This document shows positions 30,101-43,903 of a DNA stretch of 64,000 bases, in pieces. The notes under the pieces are model-generated. The model was given only the letters and a program-made list of their open reading frames with translations, made no database searches and was not told the DNA's origin. The position numbers were made by a program, and so were the translations under genes. How positions within the stretch are numbered: the stretch's first letter is position 1; every line of letters begins with the position of its first letter. Source of the stretch: Klebsormidium nitens. Lineage: Eukaryota; Streptophyta; Klebsormidiophyceae; Klebsormidiales; Klebsormidiaceae. The stretch covers positions 186,001-250,000 of the forward strand of contig DF236993.1 in NCBI GenBank assembly GCA_000708835.1, written 5' to 3'.

Positions 30101-32372
30101 AGGGACGGAGTTTGAGAGTTTTCAAGAGCAAATTCACCCCTTCAGATGCTACCGTAGCAAAGGGCACGGGGTTTTTTGCGAGAAAGGACCTGAACTTTGT
30201 TCACACTCTTCTCTACTGAACACAGTAATGATCATCAACCTGTCGGCCCTGCTGTGAATTGTGACCCTTCATTGTGAGATCTGAAGTGGGGCGCAGATTC
30301 CTTACATTCATGCACTCTCCGCTCCTTTGTTCATGCTGAGTGAAAGGAGTTCCTTTGCACCCACTGCGCAATATGGTCCCTTATGCCTACATTCTGCCAC
30401 CACTTCCTGACAACTCCCATCTGATACTCGGCATACAATTCTCTAGATTTCGGTCCGGCGGCAAAATTTTTGTTACATTTCTCTGTGCTTGACTTTTCTT
30501 GATGCTGAAGCAGGTCCCCTACAAATCTAATAGCAGAAAGAAACAGCGGCCCCATTCCGAAAGAAACAGCAGGCCCCTGAAAGGGTATGATTGCAACCGA
30601 GAGTAGGCTTGCCCCTAACTCTCTTGACACTAGTGAACCCCAGCAATCTCATTAGGAGCATCTTACTAGTTTTGCAGCTAATCTCCCAGTTTTGTCACTG
30701 CTGGTTGCTGCAATGGCGGGGAACCACAAGTGGCCCACCATGAGGCTGCATAACTATCAAGCGGTTGGGCCATTGCCATTTGGCTTCCAGCAAAATGATG
30801 GGCCAGGAATCTGCACTGCAATATCAACATGGATACAGAAGACTGCTTTAACCCTGCCATCAATAACCAATCATCTGGGACTACCACCATCTGAGACGGC
30901 CCTTGCTGCCCTCGCCTGTTCTGCGTATTCAGATGCTGAACTGGTTAACAAGCGGCAGTCGATACGTGAGCACTATCCTGCTTAAATAATGATGATTAAG
31001 CAGCGGCTTACACAACATTTGCCAACTTTGTTGTCCTCTCAGGGTCCAGGTTCAGAATTGCTGCTCCCTGCAGAACCTTCTCTGTAGACCAATGGCAGAC
31101 TGTCAGACTTTCAGAGCTCATTCGCCGCAGCAGAAATAGTAATGGAGCCAGGCGCGAGGTCTCTCGCAGAAAGAGAATAGAGAAGCGCTGGGTTAAAAGT
31201 CACATGTTGATTCAAAGCTTGCAAAGCGGACCAAGAAAACTCCTTGCTAGTCCTTCTGGAGTCTTCTTGACCACTTATGGACGGCTGACCTATCAGGGCA
31301 TCTGCTCAACCCGGAAGTAATGTCATTCACCTGGCCCAACGTTGGCTGTTGACCAAACATTCCAGATCCTTTGTACTGCGGAGCTTTCCCCGCCGCCTGA
31401 CATCAGCGCGTGCGCTGAGACCAACTCGCGCTGAGCCTTGAAGAAGCATTCAACCAGCTTTAAAGAGTCAACACAGCCGGCATTGAAGATCGATCCTCTG
31501 AAGATGGTGAAGTACCTTTTAATCTCCGCTCTCACATGCGGAAAGCCATGCCCTTGCATGGAAGCTCATTGCTTTCGAAAAGGGTCAGACAGCAGTTAGT
31601 TCTCAGCTCATGAGTCTGGGTTTACGATGCGTTGTGTTTGCTCAAACCCAGTCGGTCCGCTTCACCGGGTTGCATACAGACCTAGGGTTACCTACGGTAT
31701 TCAAAATCATTCTACGTCCCACAGACTACAGCGCCGGAATGCATGGCGGAGTCCGGTACCGGCCGGTTTCGCAGTCGGTGGGTTTCAATCCTCAAACCCA
31801 GTACGGTTAGCTGCGAAGCAGAGGATGATCCCTCTGCCTGGCTGAATCATGTCCTCCACACAGAAGTATACCCATCACCTGTACTTATGAGTTTTAAACG
31901 CTTCCATTCAATTCCAACGGCCATGTCATGCAGGTATAAATCACCACTAGATTTGTGCGCCACATCATCCGACAATGTCACAGCCACATACACTTTAAGT
32001 GCCTGACGCAAAGCATGTTTGAAAATCATTATGTACGATCAAGTACGCAGCATGTGCATGCAAACCTACTATCATGCAGCCATGCCAGATCGATAATGTC
32101 CGGGCTGATCTCCGCCAATGACCCATACGTACTTAAGGTCGGCGGCAATATTGTGATCGTGAAGGTTACAATATGCAGCAACCAAGGTAGCTGTATGGTC
32201 TGCCGCATTGTGCATTGTGACGCCACCATCCGAGAAACTCAGGACTCTCCGAGGCGTCCACTGTATATTGGGGGCATGGCACAATGTTTTCTGTCAGCGG
32301 ATGGACGATCAAGCCCGCCTCAATGCTTATCAACTCTCCCAACGAATGCCACCTCCGTAAGTGATCCCCGTG
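27118..32372. other. 5.2-kb stretch without a recognisable gene
   Basis: This lies between the HIT stop codon and the 3' end of the ataxin-2 gene. Open frames are short, lack family similarity and lack consistent splice sites. It contains a ~112-bp tandem repeat at about 28818-29280. The ends probably include both 3' untranslated regions. A lineage-specific or non-coding transcript cannot be excluded. Confidence 0.55.
28818..29280. repeat. Degenerate ~112-bp tandem repeat, about three clear and two weak units
   Basis: Units begin near 28821, 28926 and 29038 with GCTGCTGA, then an (A/C)CGCTCAGA or TCGCTCAGA box and a TCAC(A/G)AGGTC box; the first two end AAGAACCAGT(A/G)AAAAG. Weaker units keep only the ACAAGGTCT or ACGAGGTCT box, at about 29160 and 29230. 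In one frame a unit reads LLTFLACSNRSEVVRHKVY, but neighbouring units are frameshifted. It may be another decayed exon-edge array whose parent gene is lost or unrecognised. Confidence 0.7.
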
Positions 32373-35300
32373 TCATTGAGGACCTTTCTTTCCGGGCCCC
32401 ATGGGAGGTGAAGCTTGCACAATCGGGTGACCGCCCCCGGCGCCAGGCAAGACTTGCATGTGAGGGGGCCCTGGGTGCATGTGGGGGTGTTGTTGGTAGG
32501 GGCCCTGCTGAAGGTGGGGAGGCGGCGGCTGGCCGGGAACAAAAGGAGCCCCGAAAGGCATCCCTTGCTGAGGGGGCATCCCGCCTGCGAGCAGGCCAGG
32601 AAGAAAGGTGTGGATTGAAGAGGATTAGCCAACCCCTTCTCCAAAAAATGCTGCGAGAAAAAGACCTTGTTCTGGCCCTTGTTCAAGCAAGCACGCCTCC
32701 GAATCTGTTCTCAGAGCGAATGCGACATACAGCGCGACTCAATCCCAGCGCTTGGTTTTTGAGCTTGTAACATTGAAACGGACGGATCAGCTGTCTTCAC
32801 AAGCACCGAACCGCAGCGCCCGCGCAAAGGGGCAGAGCGCCGCATCCTCTTGTAACACGCCAGGACAAGAACAAAAGCCTTGATGTCGATGTTAAAGAAC
32901 GAGATTCGTGTCGACTGTGACGCACGCTGTACCCAAAAGTTCCCCCCGTCGAGTACGATGAAAGCCGTCCAAGCACTTCAAGCTCAATCCAAAGCAACCG
33001 AAATTGACCAGAGAAATGGCAGCAATTTGACATGCTTCAAGGGGGAGTCCGAAGCCTCACCCCTGATCTTTTGTTGTTGGGGCGACTGCTGCTGCTGAGG
33101 TGGCGGCTGCTGAGGCTGTCCGGGGATGGGGGGCTGCCCAGGGATAGGAACAGGCTGGCCCGGCATCTGCAGGACGGCACGTGTCCGATCAGCCATAAGC
33201 CATGATCGCGTCAGACATAATTGATGGCCCCATGATCGACAGGTGGCGCCCAGAATCAGGACGCAGTTGGAAACATGGAGTTCGACGCAGGTTCAGGTTG
33301 AGAACAAATGCGAAATCTAGACCATATCCTACTTCGGATTGACGAGCAACTGAATACACGCCAAAATCCACATAAGCAACAGCGGTCCAGAGCAGATTGC
33401 TACTTAGCGGTTTAACGAGCTGCCAAACCCGCATATCCTTCCACCGGTCAAACAGGAGTCCAAAGCATATGCGACTCAGGGGATCATAAGCAGTACAAAG
33501 CATACGCTTTCCCCGCAGATGGATCCGCTTCACTCACGTATTGAGGGCCCATGATGACGGGCATGAGCTGTCCGTTGGGCATCCGGACGAACTGCTGGCC
33601 CGGCTGCTGCTGCGGGAACTGCTGCACCCCGGGGTACTGCATGAACGCGGGCTGGCCGGGCTGCATGGGGGGGCCCTGGGGGAAGCCCATCTGCTGCTGG
33701 TACATCGGCTGGGGGGGGGGAGGGGGAGGACAAGAATGAGCAGTTGGTTTGAGAAAAGATTCTACAGAGCCGTTTATTGCTGGACTAGGGGTGAGGGGTA
33801 GGGGGTGACACGAAGGTAACAGGTGTTCTATAGTTGGAGTTGCATCAAAGTTGACGAGAGACGAAGGGGAAAAGGACGGAGGTTGGCAAACTTGCTTCTC
33901 AACAGCGGTTCAGACAGACCGGGAGTGATAACTGCGGAGTGATATCTGAGCTTTTGACCGGGAGAGAGCTGCTGCTGGACACATTGGCTGAAGAGGAGGT
34001 GTAAGGGAGAGGTCAGCAGATTTAATCTGGGGGGGTAAGGGGGGAAGGGGACGCGTTTCTGAAGACGAATTTGGATAAAAACCTGATTCAGGTTGCAGCA
34101 CCGACTGACGTCTGCCAAAACCGGCGAAAGCAGCCGCAGTGACCAGAGCGCTCAGCGAGTGGGAACTGCCATGAGTTGCGCATGCTATCTGCTACACCTT
34201 ATTCCGTTGCTGGTCTTTCCAACATCCATACAATATCAGGCTCGAGCAGAGACTGAAGGCTTCGCAGGAGAGCAGACAAGAGTACTTGGATCCACGGCAG
34301 CGCAATAAGCGCACAACGGCGAAAGAAGGAAAAGTGCCATTTCTCACCTGCTGCTGCCCCTGCGCCGGGCGCATCCCCGGCTGGCCCGGCATCATCGGCT
34401 GCCCCGGCACCTGCCCCCCGGGCACAAACTGCGGCTGCTGAATAAACGCCCCGGGCTGCATTTGCTGCATCTGGAACTGGTTGTACTGCCCCGGTTGTTG
34501 CATGAACTGGCCCGGGGGAACCCCCTGGGGGGGCATCCCTTGGTGCATGAAGACCGGTTGCTGAGGGGGCTGCTGCTGAGGGGGGGGATGGTGGTGGGGG
34601 GGGTGCTGGGGAGACGCAATCGGACGGTTGGAGTAGTGGGAGGAGGCGCTCGAGGGGCGGCTCCCGGGGACGAACTCCTTGGCGCCCGGATTGAACTTGA
34701 ACTCCTGTAGGGAGGAAGCGGTGATGTATAATAAGGAAGGGAAAGGAAGGGGAGTGGGGCAGGGAATCGCTCTAACCACTGCTTCAGTTAGCAAGGCCGC
34801 ATCTCGGAACAATAGTGGGTCTCGCACCTCTCCTAGTGAGATCAGTGCCCGGGGACAAAATTAGGAAACTCTGATTACAATTAGGACATCTGCTGTAACG
34901 GGACGAGGCACGTTTGGTTTTCAGACTGTTTTTGCGCAGGATCCGCACAGGTTTGCCGTCAATAACAATTCGGCGCCTACGGCATTGCATAGGGATGCGA
35001 CTGATCGCAAACATGATGTTTGGGCATGTTGGAAACGACTGTGGTTGCCACTGCTCTCTATAGGTAGAAAGTGGCAGGATCAAACTAAGACCACTTCAAA
35101 AAGCTCAGAGAGGTGGCGACAGTATCACTTAAACTTTATACGTTGGCAAGACAAGAATTGGCACCCCTACAGAGTGCCCCATTTGCTCTTGAAACAGACA
35201 CAACCAGACGCTGCAGAGCTATGTCCGTACTCCAAAAGGATCACTGCCCAAGCGATAAAGCTCAAAACAGAAATCAAAACGGCGCCATGAAGAAGAGCAC

Positions 35301-38300
35301 CGATTTGGCACTGCTCTCCTTGGGCGCTAGCTCACGGCTGGGATCCGCGAAAAACAGAATTAAACCTCTTTTTGAGCACCTTACCTTTGCATTGGGGTTC
35401 AGCTTCGACTTAGCGGGCGTGGCCCCCTCGCCCCCGGAAGAAGTCACGCTCGCCGCTTCCGATGTAATGCTTCCCGCTCTCGACATCGGGCTGGAGGGCT
35501 TAGATGGGGTCGAGGGTTTCGAGGGGATCCCGCTGGACGTGCCACTTGGCGCATCGGGTTTGGAGGGTTTGGGCGGCACAGGGGAGGAGGGCTTCGCGGC
35601 AGGGGGTGCCGAGAGGGGCTGCTTGGAGGGGGGCTTGAGCACTGCGGGGGAAACGATTGCTAGAGTCAGCTTTGGAGGCGTGAACGATCGGGGGTGGATA
35701 AGGCGCTTCAAGTCTTGCGCAGCTTAACCCCGTTGTGTCTAGTGATGGGTTCGTCATAGAAACCTCCGCCCTTAACAAGTCTCGATCATCTGAAAACAGC
35801 GCTGGATTTGGTCCAAAACAGGACTCACCTATTGCGTGGACCCAAATTCTCTGCTTCCTGCTGAACGAAGTGTCGACCATGATGACAGTCACATAATCGA
35901 AGCGTTTACTTCTGGAAGTAAATGGTGCAAACCTTTGGTACTGTCGGAAACAAAGCGTTGCTGACGAACAAACCTAAAGCTTAAGCAACCAGGTGGACTT
36001 TCAATTCTACTACTCAGCACCGCTTTCCTAGAACCAGCGCATACCATCTCCGTTCCCTCACATGAAGGAACCCACAAAACAAATAATTCTGTTCAACAAA
36101 AACGTGTAATCAATCACCAAATCCAACAGCTTCTGAGCCGCACTAGTATTCTCGTCAAGCGCCAGCCGAGATGCAGGTTCGCGCACAAGTCAGCACTCGG
36201 TCTAGCAGAGTCTGGTCAACATTAATCGGCTGAGCAACTCCCTATCGTGAGCAATTTCATTCCATTCCTACCGAAAGCAATCCCCTTCCACTCTCTATCC
36301 AAAAGCGATTTCATTCCACTTCCTACCGGGAGCAATCTCATTACTGTCTATCCGGAGCAATCAAAAGCCTGATTGCAAAAAGCACGTGCTAGTCCCCCTC
36401 ACCTTTGTCTCCTGGTGGCGCCGCCTGCGCCGTTGCCGCGGCCGCGGCCGCAGCTGCCGCCTTTTGTGCGATGCTTGCAGGCGACTGGGCCCGCTGCTTG
36501 CGCGCTTCCGATGCCATGGCGTCACTCTTTCTGACGTCACCACTGGGCGAACTCGTCCGACTGGTGTGCTCTCTGTGCTTGGCACCGGACCGAGAGTGCT
36601 CTCCCGGGGGGGTCTCCTGGGCCGTGGGGCGACCCCCCTCGGGCTGGGACGGTGTTCGGGGGACACGGGGGGAGCCCATGCGGGGCGATCCCTCGGCGTC
36701 CTTCTTGAGACCCTGAGGACAAGGCGAGGTTGTTGACTGAGACGTAGAAGCATAGCGGCTCCTCGTTTGGACCAAATACTCCGGACAGATGAAGACTGAA
36801 GGGATTGACAGACCTCACATCAAGGGCTTCTGAAATGGGGATGCAATGGGAGCCTCTTATCGTGAAATACGCAGCCTCAACTCTGGACAACGCGTTGCTT
36901 CTCCAAGGATGAGTCCTACAGACGACCAGCAGAATGGGGAAGATGTCCGTAAGCAGACAACCTCGAAAGCTCCATCAAAAACCTCAAGACTCGAGATGCA
37001 CGCCGGGATCCATCAGAAACTATTGATGACTGGGCAGGCAATTCCCTGGCTCCCTGTAGTCTTGCAGAATTAGTAATTATCGAAAACTCTTAGGTTGCCA
37101 TTGCCTACAGATAATGAAAGGGAGATGCCTCACCTTCCCGTAGGTCTCGGAGAAGGAGCGCAGCTCGTTGGTCTGGTGGTCGCGCGCGTCCTTGACCATC
37201 TGCGCGCTGTCCCCCTGAATCGACTTCTTGAACTCGTGGAAGTCCCTGCCGAGAGCAAAAGATGGCGTCAGCTGATGTCAGCAAATCGGAAGCTCCGCCT
37301 ACTAAATCCTACGTACCCAACTGCAGACTCTCGGGAAGAATTCCAACTCTGAGCCCGGTTATGAGGACGTTTTGGGGGTGACCGCTGGGAGCTTGCCAGA
37401 AAACACTATGAAAAGCAAACCCAGTGTGGTGTACGGCGAACTAGCCCCGAACGAGAATGGTGTACACAAACTTTGCAGAAGTGATGGAAACCTGTTTTTT
37501 ATATGACCCAAGAACCTGGCGGATGTGAAAAGTTCTGCGAGGAAGCAGGAGGAAGCAGGAGGAACGAGGAAGCAGGAGCAGGAACACGCAAAAGGGGCCA
37601 GAGTCCTTGAAAAGCAGCAACTCCAGGGGAATCACTTGGCTGATGACATTCAATTTACCGAAGACTTCTTCCGTAATAAGGATTCGAGTCATCTTCGACG
37701 AAGCAGACGAGAGAGAGGAACAAGAAGGAAGCAGACGAGAGAGAAACAAAAAGGACCTGCGTAGTGTAGCCCAAAGTTCAGATAAGTGATACAGCAGACG
37801 AGGGAGATAGAAAGAGAGCAGCTGAACGGAAAAGACAACCAACAATAAGCGGAGGCCGGCTTACTTGAGCACTTCCTCAGTGACGTGGGGAATGGTGGGG
37901 TCGAGGTTGAGGGCCTGGATAGCGGGGTCGCCAGCAACCAGGGGCGACGTGAGAGGGGAGCGCCGGCCCACGGGGCTGCCGTATGGAGATCCACTCTGAG
38001 AAGCAAGCAAGACAAATCTCACTGGTGTAACATGCGGAATGCGTGCATACTGAGTGCGTTTTCCCACCCTGACGAAATGCACGCCGTCCTTTCCCACAAT
38101 CTGGGTCACTACCAGGTATCGAGCCTACAGAACGACCGATCTTAGCAGCTAAAGGGATCGTATACTGCGAAAGATGTCACAAACCCCGAATTCATGCACG
38201 CACACGAGCCTCCTGATCCAACGCCGCAAAGAAAGCTGCAGCCCCGTAACAACCCGTGAAAACATCAGCAACTGGACACTCTGCACCTTGCGGCCTTCGC

Positions 38301-41300
38301 TTCTTCCTAGTAGCATCCTAACATGCTTTCATTTCGGGCGTCAAATCAGCACCAACGAAGATCCGCCCAACGAAGATCCGTCCCACTACTAGACAACGTC
38401 AAGGGACAGCCGAGGGAGATGGGAGCTCACCTTGGGCACCTTCTTGGTTGTCGGGACGTGCAATCGCAGCTGCAAATGCTCCTTGAACAGATCCGATGGC
38501 TCGTCCGGGCTAGACCCGCCCTCCCGAAGCTGCCTGCTGCCGCCCGACTGCAAGAAGAAACCACGTGGCAAAGCGTCACGACACAAACCTCTTTGACAGT
38601 CTTGCTTTGCTTTCCTTTCACACGGTAGCACGGATCCCGGAGGAATTGGAAGAAGTTTGTTTTAGCAATTGGGAAAGATTGACGGAGCAGGTGAAAGCGG
38701 AGCTCACCCCTAATGAACCTGAATGCAAAGAGATATGATTGAATGTAGACAATGACTATTGAGACCGTCCTGACGATCGATTCAATCAACATTGCCAACC
38801 GTTTTGCCTACGTCTTTCTTCCCGTGCCTAGGACTCTTCGTACTGATATGCGAGCACAGACGGACAGAATCACCCACGTGCTCGTCTCTGCGTCTGCAGG
38901 CCCGCCGACGTCTCGCCATTCCGGTCATACATTGCCTCCCATCTTTCTCACGGCTCTCGCGTCCTTCAGCTTGAAAGCTTTCGAAAGCAGGCAGAGACAG
39001 GAAACACCAGCCCTCCCGCGGGCAAAGAGAACAGTGAAGGGTGAAATCACGACCCACCTGCTCGGTGTTGCCGTCCGCCGGCCCAACGTCCCCAAACGTC
39101 TCATCGTTCCGGTCGTCGATGCTGCGGTCGTGCTCGTCCTCGTTGGCCTGCGCGTCGTTCTCGCCGCGGAGGACCGAAGAGAAGCGCTCCTCCTCGCCCA
39201 GGGCCTCGATCTCGGGGGCCGCCTTTTGGCCGCGCTCCTGCAACCAGGAGGATGTAGAGCATCAGCTTGCGTGTTCTCGTAAGGGTGCGCGTCGACCGCA
39301 AACATCTTGGCCTCCAATGTTGCCTTTGTAGTACCGCCAAGTAGGAGGTACGATACTTTTCATGCCGAAATACTGCTCTAGAATGTACCCTTTTAACGAC
39401 GTGGATCTAAAGGGACCATGCATTGGCTCGAGAATTTGGAAAGCTTTTAGCACGTTTTCGGTCGATGCGAACCCTGATTCGAGGTGCAGCCTTCAAATCT
39501 CGTCTGGTTTAGCGGGTCGCCTTCTGCCGCGCTCCTGTCCCTTCTGCACAACTTTGAGCTCCAAGCTTCAAGGGGATGCAAGAAGGCCGCGTCAGAGCAG
39601 CAGGGCCTGGTCCGCTGATGATCCCAGTGGTGAAAAAGCTAGTGATCCGTGGAAAAGCAGGCCTTACCTCCGCCAGATGCGGATTCTTCGACGTCGACTG
39701 CTCAATCTCCCGCGCGATGCGGGCTGCCTCACGCTCGCGCTGCCGGGACAGCGCGTCGTTCCCCTTCTCCAGCGGCGTCGTGTAGAAGTTCTCGTCGAAT
39801 GTCGTGCGCACGCCGAAGAGCTCCCGGTTGGTCGCGAATTGGTCCCAGCGTCTGCGGTCAGATCAAACAGACGTCACTATTGAGGTAGAATGGATCAAAA
39901 TGCTCTTGCAAAGCCCTCGATACAAGGAAGAGCTTGATCAGGAAAGCCAGCTGAAGAGTGAGTGCAAAGACGATGGGAGGCTTTCAGGAGCACAAGGCGA
40001 AGAGCTGGTGAACTGCAAAACAACCACTTGCAGACACACCAACAAAATCGACCCCGACCAAACGGCTCACCGATACTCGCCCTCTAAACTCCTCTTCTGA
40101 AACAATACACGACCACCTCCACCAAGTCTACCATCATGATGAGACCATTCAAACACCTCCGTTCTCAGCTCTTTGCACGCCCCAGGGAGCCTATCGCTTC
40201 AAACTGTGGCCCCTTCCAATCTGCTCACCCGCTGCCGCTTCCGCTGCTTCCACCGCTGCCCCACGGCCCGCTGCTCGGCCCCTCCAGTCGGTAGTCCGCC
40301 GGCCGAACATCCGATGCTTCGGGCTTCCAAGGCTTGAGCTCCCGCCCCTCGAAGCTGGCGCGCCGCCGCGAGATCCCGGTGTCAGTGATGACGTCATCAA
40401 GGCCGCGCAGGCTGCCATTGGTGAGAGCGTCGCTGGATAGAGGGACTTCCTGCAAAGGAAAAAACGTCGGCGGTAAAAAGGGTCGTTGTAGTTCGGAGGG
40501 ATTTACAAGAAGCTGTCAATGATTGTTCAAGTCCAGGATGATCGAGTACGAAAGCATTGGGTGGTTCTGCTAGAATGATGCCTCCGGATACGTGGCAGTG
40601 TGATGTCGAGATATCACTGGCCACACGGATACTTCACTGATCAGGGCATTCGCAAACATGACACTGGCAAAGAAAAGAAATCATCTGGTGAACGCAGCAT
40701 GGATCATCGGTGTCAAAGGGCTGCCCCCATGCTTCTTTAGCCCCCACCTTTGCCACAATCTGCACAAAGTCCCCATGGTGAATGTACACCGTTTTCATGG
40801 GCGGCTTCCGAGACGCTTCCCTCACGGCATCCGACTTTGCAATCGTCCTCCCGTCCTTGCCAACCTCGCGCACGAGCCGGGCCATTTTCAGCACCACGCC
40901 TGCCAGACACAAGCCGGACGGATCAGTCAAAAGGGATGTGCAGGAACAACGTGTTCCCTATTGCTCGACCATGGTTGACACATGAAAGAAATCATATAGT
41001 TGTCACACTAAATGTTGGCAAGGTATGTGCGCAGGGTAAACCCCGATCTTTTGGTACAGGACTTGTCGCAGAAGGGTCCTTATTGACATGATTAATTCCA
41101 GAGGCGTGCCGAGATTCCCGTCAACCAAGGTGCGGAGGCAATCACAAATTGCATGTTTGAAATCAGAAGACATTCATGTTCCTGCGGATGAAATGACGCC
41201 AAAGCTTAGGAGGAAACATGCGCATTAAGTGCTTACCCCACCTTCTGAAGGGTGGTCACAGTCTGCAACAGAAAGCTTCCCCTAATGCTACTGACCCTGA

Positions 41301-42038
41301 CGCAAAGACACCGCTAATGGTCAAGTGATCTATCTACTTTGTTTCTAACCTGCTGGCTCTGTATCTTGAGATTATGAGCGGCAATTGCACGCCCCGTTCG
41401 TGCACATTATGCTCAGAACGGAGGACCATTGAAACAAAAACTTCTTTGACATATCTGTTTGGGCGGCGGGCCACGAGACTTGAGCCCCGCCAGAGAGCTC
41501 CTGAACACATCCGCATAAGCGACAACCGGCAGTCATCTGATTGCAAGTAGAGCATAACCAAACCTCTGACCCTGAACTATTTGGTCAGGGACCTGGCGCC
41601 TCCAAAACTACATCACTCACCAAACTCCCTCCCTTCCTCTGCTTCTCGTGTGTGGAAGATGCCCTGAAAAACGGCCCCGTCCGTTTTCTGCACCTCCACC
41701 GTCTGCCCCACCAGGCACATCATCAATTTGTTGAAATCCTCCTCATGCCCCCCCTCCCGGCGGCCCCCCGCAGGACTGCTCCGCCCCACGGATCCCCCCC
41801 CCCTCGGACCCATCCCATTCGACCTGCCATCTGCACCCCCCCTGCCGTGGCCGTAATGTCCGCCTGATCCCCCCCCACCATGTCTGAGGGGCGCCGGCCG
41901 GTAGGGTTCTGGACGGGGACCCGTGCTGTCCCTGGTTTTGTCGGCAGGTAGACCAGAGTCACTGCTTCTCCGACGACCGGTGACGGGGCCAGAGGGGTAT
42001 GCAGGGCGCTGGGGGGTGGTCGCGTGCTGCTGGCTCAT
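32373..42038 (-). CDS. Ataxin-2 / CID3-CID4 homologue (Lsm, LsmAD and PAM2 protein)
   Basis: A cytoplasmic RNA regulator of the ataxin-2/Pbp1 family, expected to bind poly(A)-binding protein and act in mRNA stability, translation and stress granules. Exons in transcript order: 42038-41621, 40899-40748, 40449-40229, 39851-39668, 39237-39058, 38547-38431, 37995-37865, 37245-37134, 36712-36403, 35641-35385, 34704-34348, 33708-33538, 33166-33061, 32584-32373. All GT-AG, phases close, 975 residues. Residues 1-95 are Arg/Gly/Pro-rich. The Lsm domain runs from about 100 to 190 (LVGQTVEVQKTDGAVFQGIF, VVLKMARLVRE, VYIHHGDFVQIVAK). LsmAD lies about 264-325 (RWDQFATNRELFGV, TFDENFYTTPL). Low-complexity Ser/Pro/Lys regions follow, with a nine-alanine run in exon 9. 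The PAM2 motif is at 697-707 (KFNPGAKEFVP). The C-terminus is Pro/Gln/Met-rich, prone to phase separation by analogy with relatives. Confidence 0.93.
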
Positions 42039-43903
42039 GGTGGCGTTAAGTTGGTGGGACTCTGCAAATCAGTATGCTTAAACTTGGTGAGTAACAAGCG
42101 ACACTGCTCAATGCACCTGACCAAAGTCGTAATCAATCAAAAGACATCAAGGTCCATTGCAGCGGCTAAAATTGGCAGATCAAGGAAACTGGAAGAAGTG
42201 CTAGCTCACACTGCAACAGGGAATTGATGAAGGGCCAGCGCTCTGACTTGCATTGCATCCTTTCCGACAGGGCAGTGCAACAATTCAGTGAAAACAATGG
42301 ACCTGGTACATATTTGCGCCTTCGAAGTTTCCAGACTTAGCGCTGATATTAGCTGTCAAGGCTTGCAGGTTTTTCTACTTCGGAAGCGTTCTGCAGATCA
42401 AGTAGGCAAACATGGTAACAACATCAAACATCTCAAAACATCTCAGAAGGATTAGACTGGCTTACTTCACACATTATAAGGCCTTAAGACAGAGAGAGAT
42501 AGCTAGAGAATATCTTGAATCAGATGTCAAGGGTGCAGTTCGATAACAAATGTTGCGCCTCTCCAACACATTCTTCAAAATCTGCCATTTCGAAGCAGGT
42601 CGTTTGTTCAATCGCATTCGAGCACTCCTCCAAAATTTCAAAAGATTCAAGCAGATGCAGCCAAAACAGAAAGTGCACTAGGGTATGTGTTCAAATGCAT
42701 TCGAGCCTCCTCCTAGCGTTATGTCCAACCTTTCTTCGCAAAAGTTAGGGTTATTCCCACCCAGCCCAGGCTCTCGAGACGTCAACTCTGGTAAAACCCG
42801 GCGCATTCAACCAGGGTGTGCTGTTCTAAACGTGGTAAAGGTTTTCTCCAAGCAACAGCAGCACTTGAGGGTGGACATGTCTGACCTTGCAGATGATCAC
42901 TCCAAAACTAACTGATCAGTATCAGTAACAAAAGATTAAGAAGGAAGGCAATGATTCTTTTCTCACCGACTCAACGCAGCTGGGGCTGAAAATTGGGGAG
43001 GACAGAGCAGGACAGCTTTGTGTTCAAGGTCTGACCAAACAGGTTGTACACCCAGATGTAGACGGATGTGCACCAAACTTGAACTGAAGCACCCGCGCGT
43101 GACCTGACAGGACTGTGTCTGATTGACCGGTAAGTGTACAGCTCTGCAAACACTGTGGATCAATGAACGGCGCTTCACACAACTCGATACAAATGCCGTC
43201 TGCGCTGGCTGCACCAGTGTAAGCTCCCCAAGTCGAAGCTTCTTTTCCCAGACAATCCACCGTCAGATATCGTCAGACAGCGTTTTGAGGAAGTCAAGCA
43301 AGGGGTGTGCAGGACCTGCAAGCGACCTGCCCCTGAGGAGCGACTCCTGAGGAACAACCTGCAGCAGACACTCATAGGATGCGCTCGTTTGAGGGGAGAT
43401 CGGAGGAAGGAAGGGTGGGTTTTGCTCTTGCCATAGGAAGACGTGCCCTTGTCAATGCAAGCTGGTCAGGCTTATGACATTCAGGGGAACCCTAGAAATG
43501 ATCAGCTCCGAACGGAAAGCGGAGTTACTTGCAGCCGTGCAATGCTTCATCGACGGCTGTACATGCTCAAATGGCAATGAACGCTGGTTCTTCGAAGGCG
43601 GTCCGATGAGTCCAAAGGGTGATCGACGGGCTGTGTCGCCCGTGTTTTCAAGCTTCCCGCCAAAGGTTTTTGACTCGATTCAAAGATCGACAGAGTCTCC
43701 AACTCCAAGTTGTGATTCACAGCGCCTGCCTTGTCGCTGCGCCTGCTTTGACCCAAGACATTCGCAATTCGTTTCAAGAGCTTCGGGAGGGAATGTTGTT
43801 GACCAGATGAGGGCGTGTGGCTGGCGGCCTGAGCGGAAAAGAAGTGTTGAACACGTGCGGTCCGTTTAATCACACAGCCTCTGAGACCGATTGCTCTGCA
43901 AAG
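42039..43903. other. Divergent region between ataxin-2 and DUF72 genes
   Basis: 1.86 kb between divergent start codons, expected to hold both promoters and 5' untranslated regions. A 131-codon frame at 43474-43869 overlaps the DUF72 start in another frame. It resembles no family I know and could at most be an upstream ORF. Confidence 0.5.

Noticed and set aside
31955-32770. Long plus-strand open frame of 271 codons
   Set aside because: It runs antisense across the last ataxin-2 exon and its flanks. The minus-strand exon has family similarity and matching splice phases; this frame has neither.
38752-39282. Plus-strand frame of 176 codons
   Set aside because: Antisense shadow of ataxin-2 exon 5 and adjacent introns.
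43817-43903. N-terminal extension of the DUF72 frame
   Set aside because: It would start at GTG, not credible for a nuclear gene; the first in-frame ATG is at 43904.
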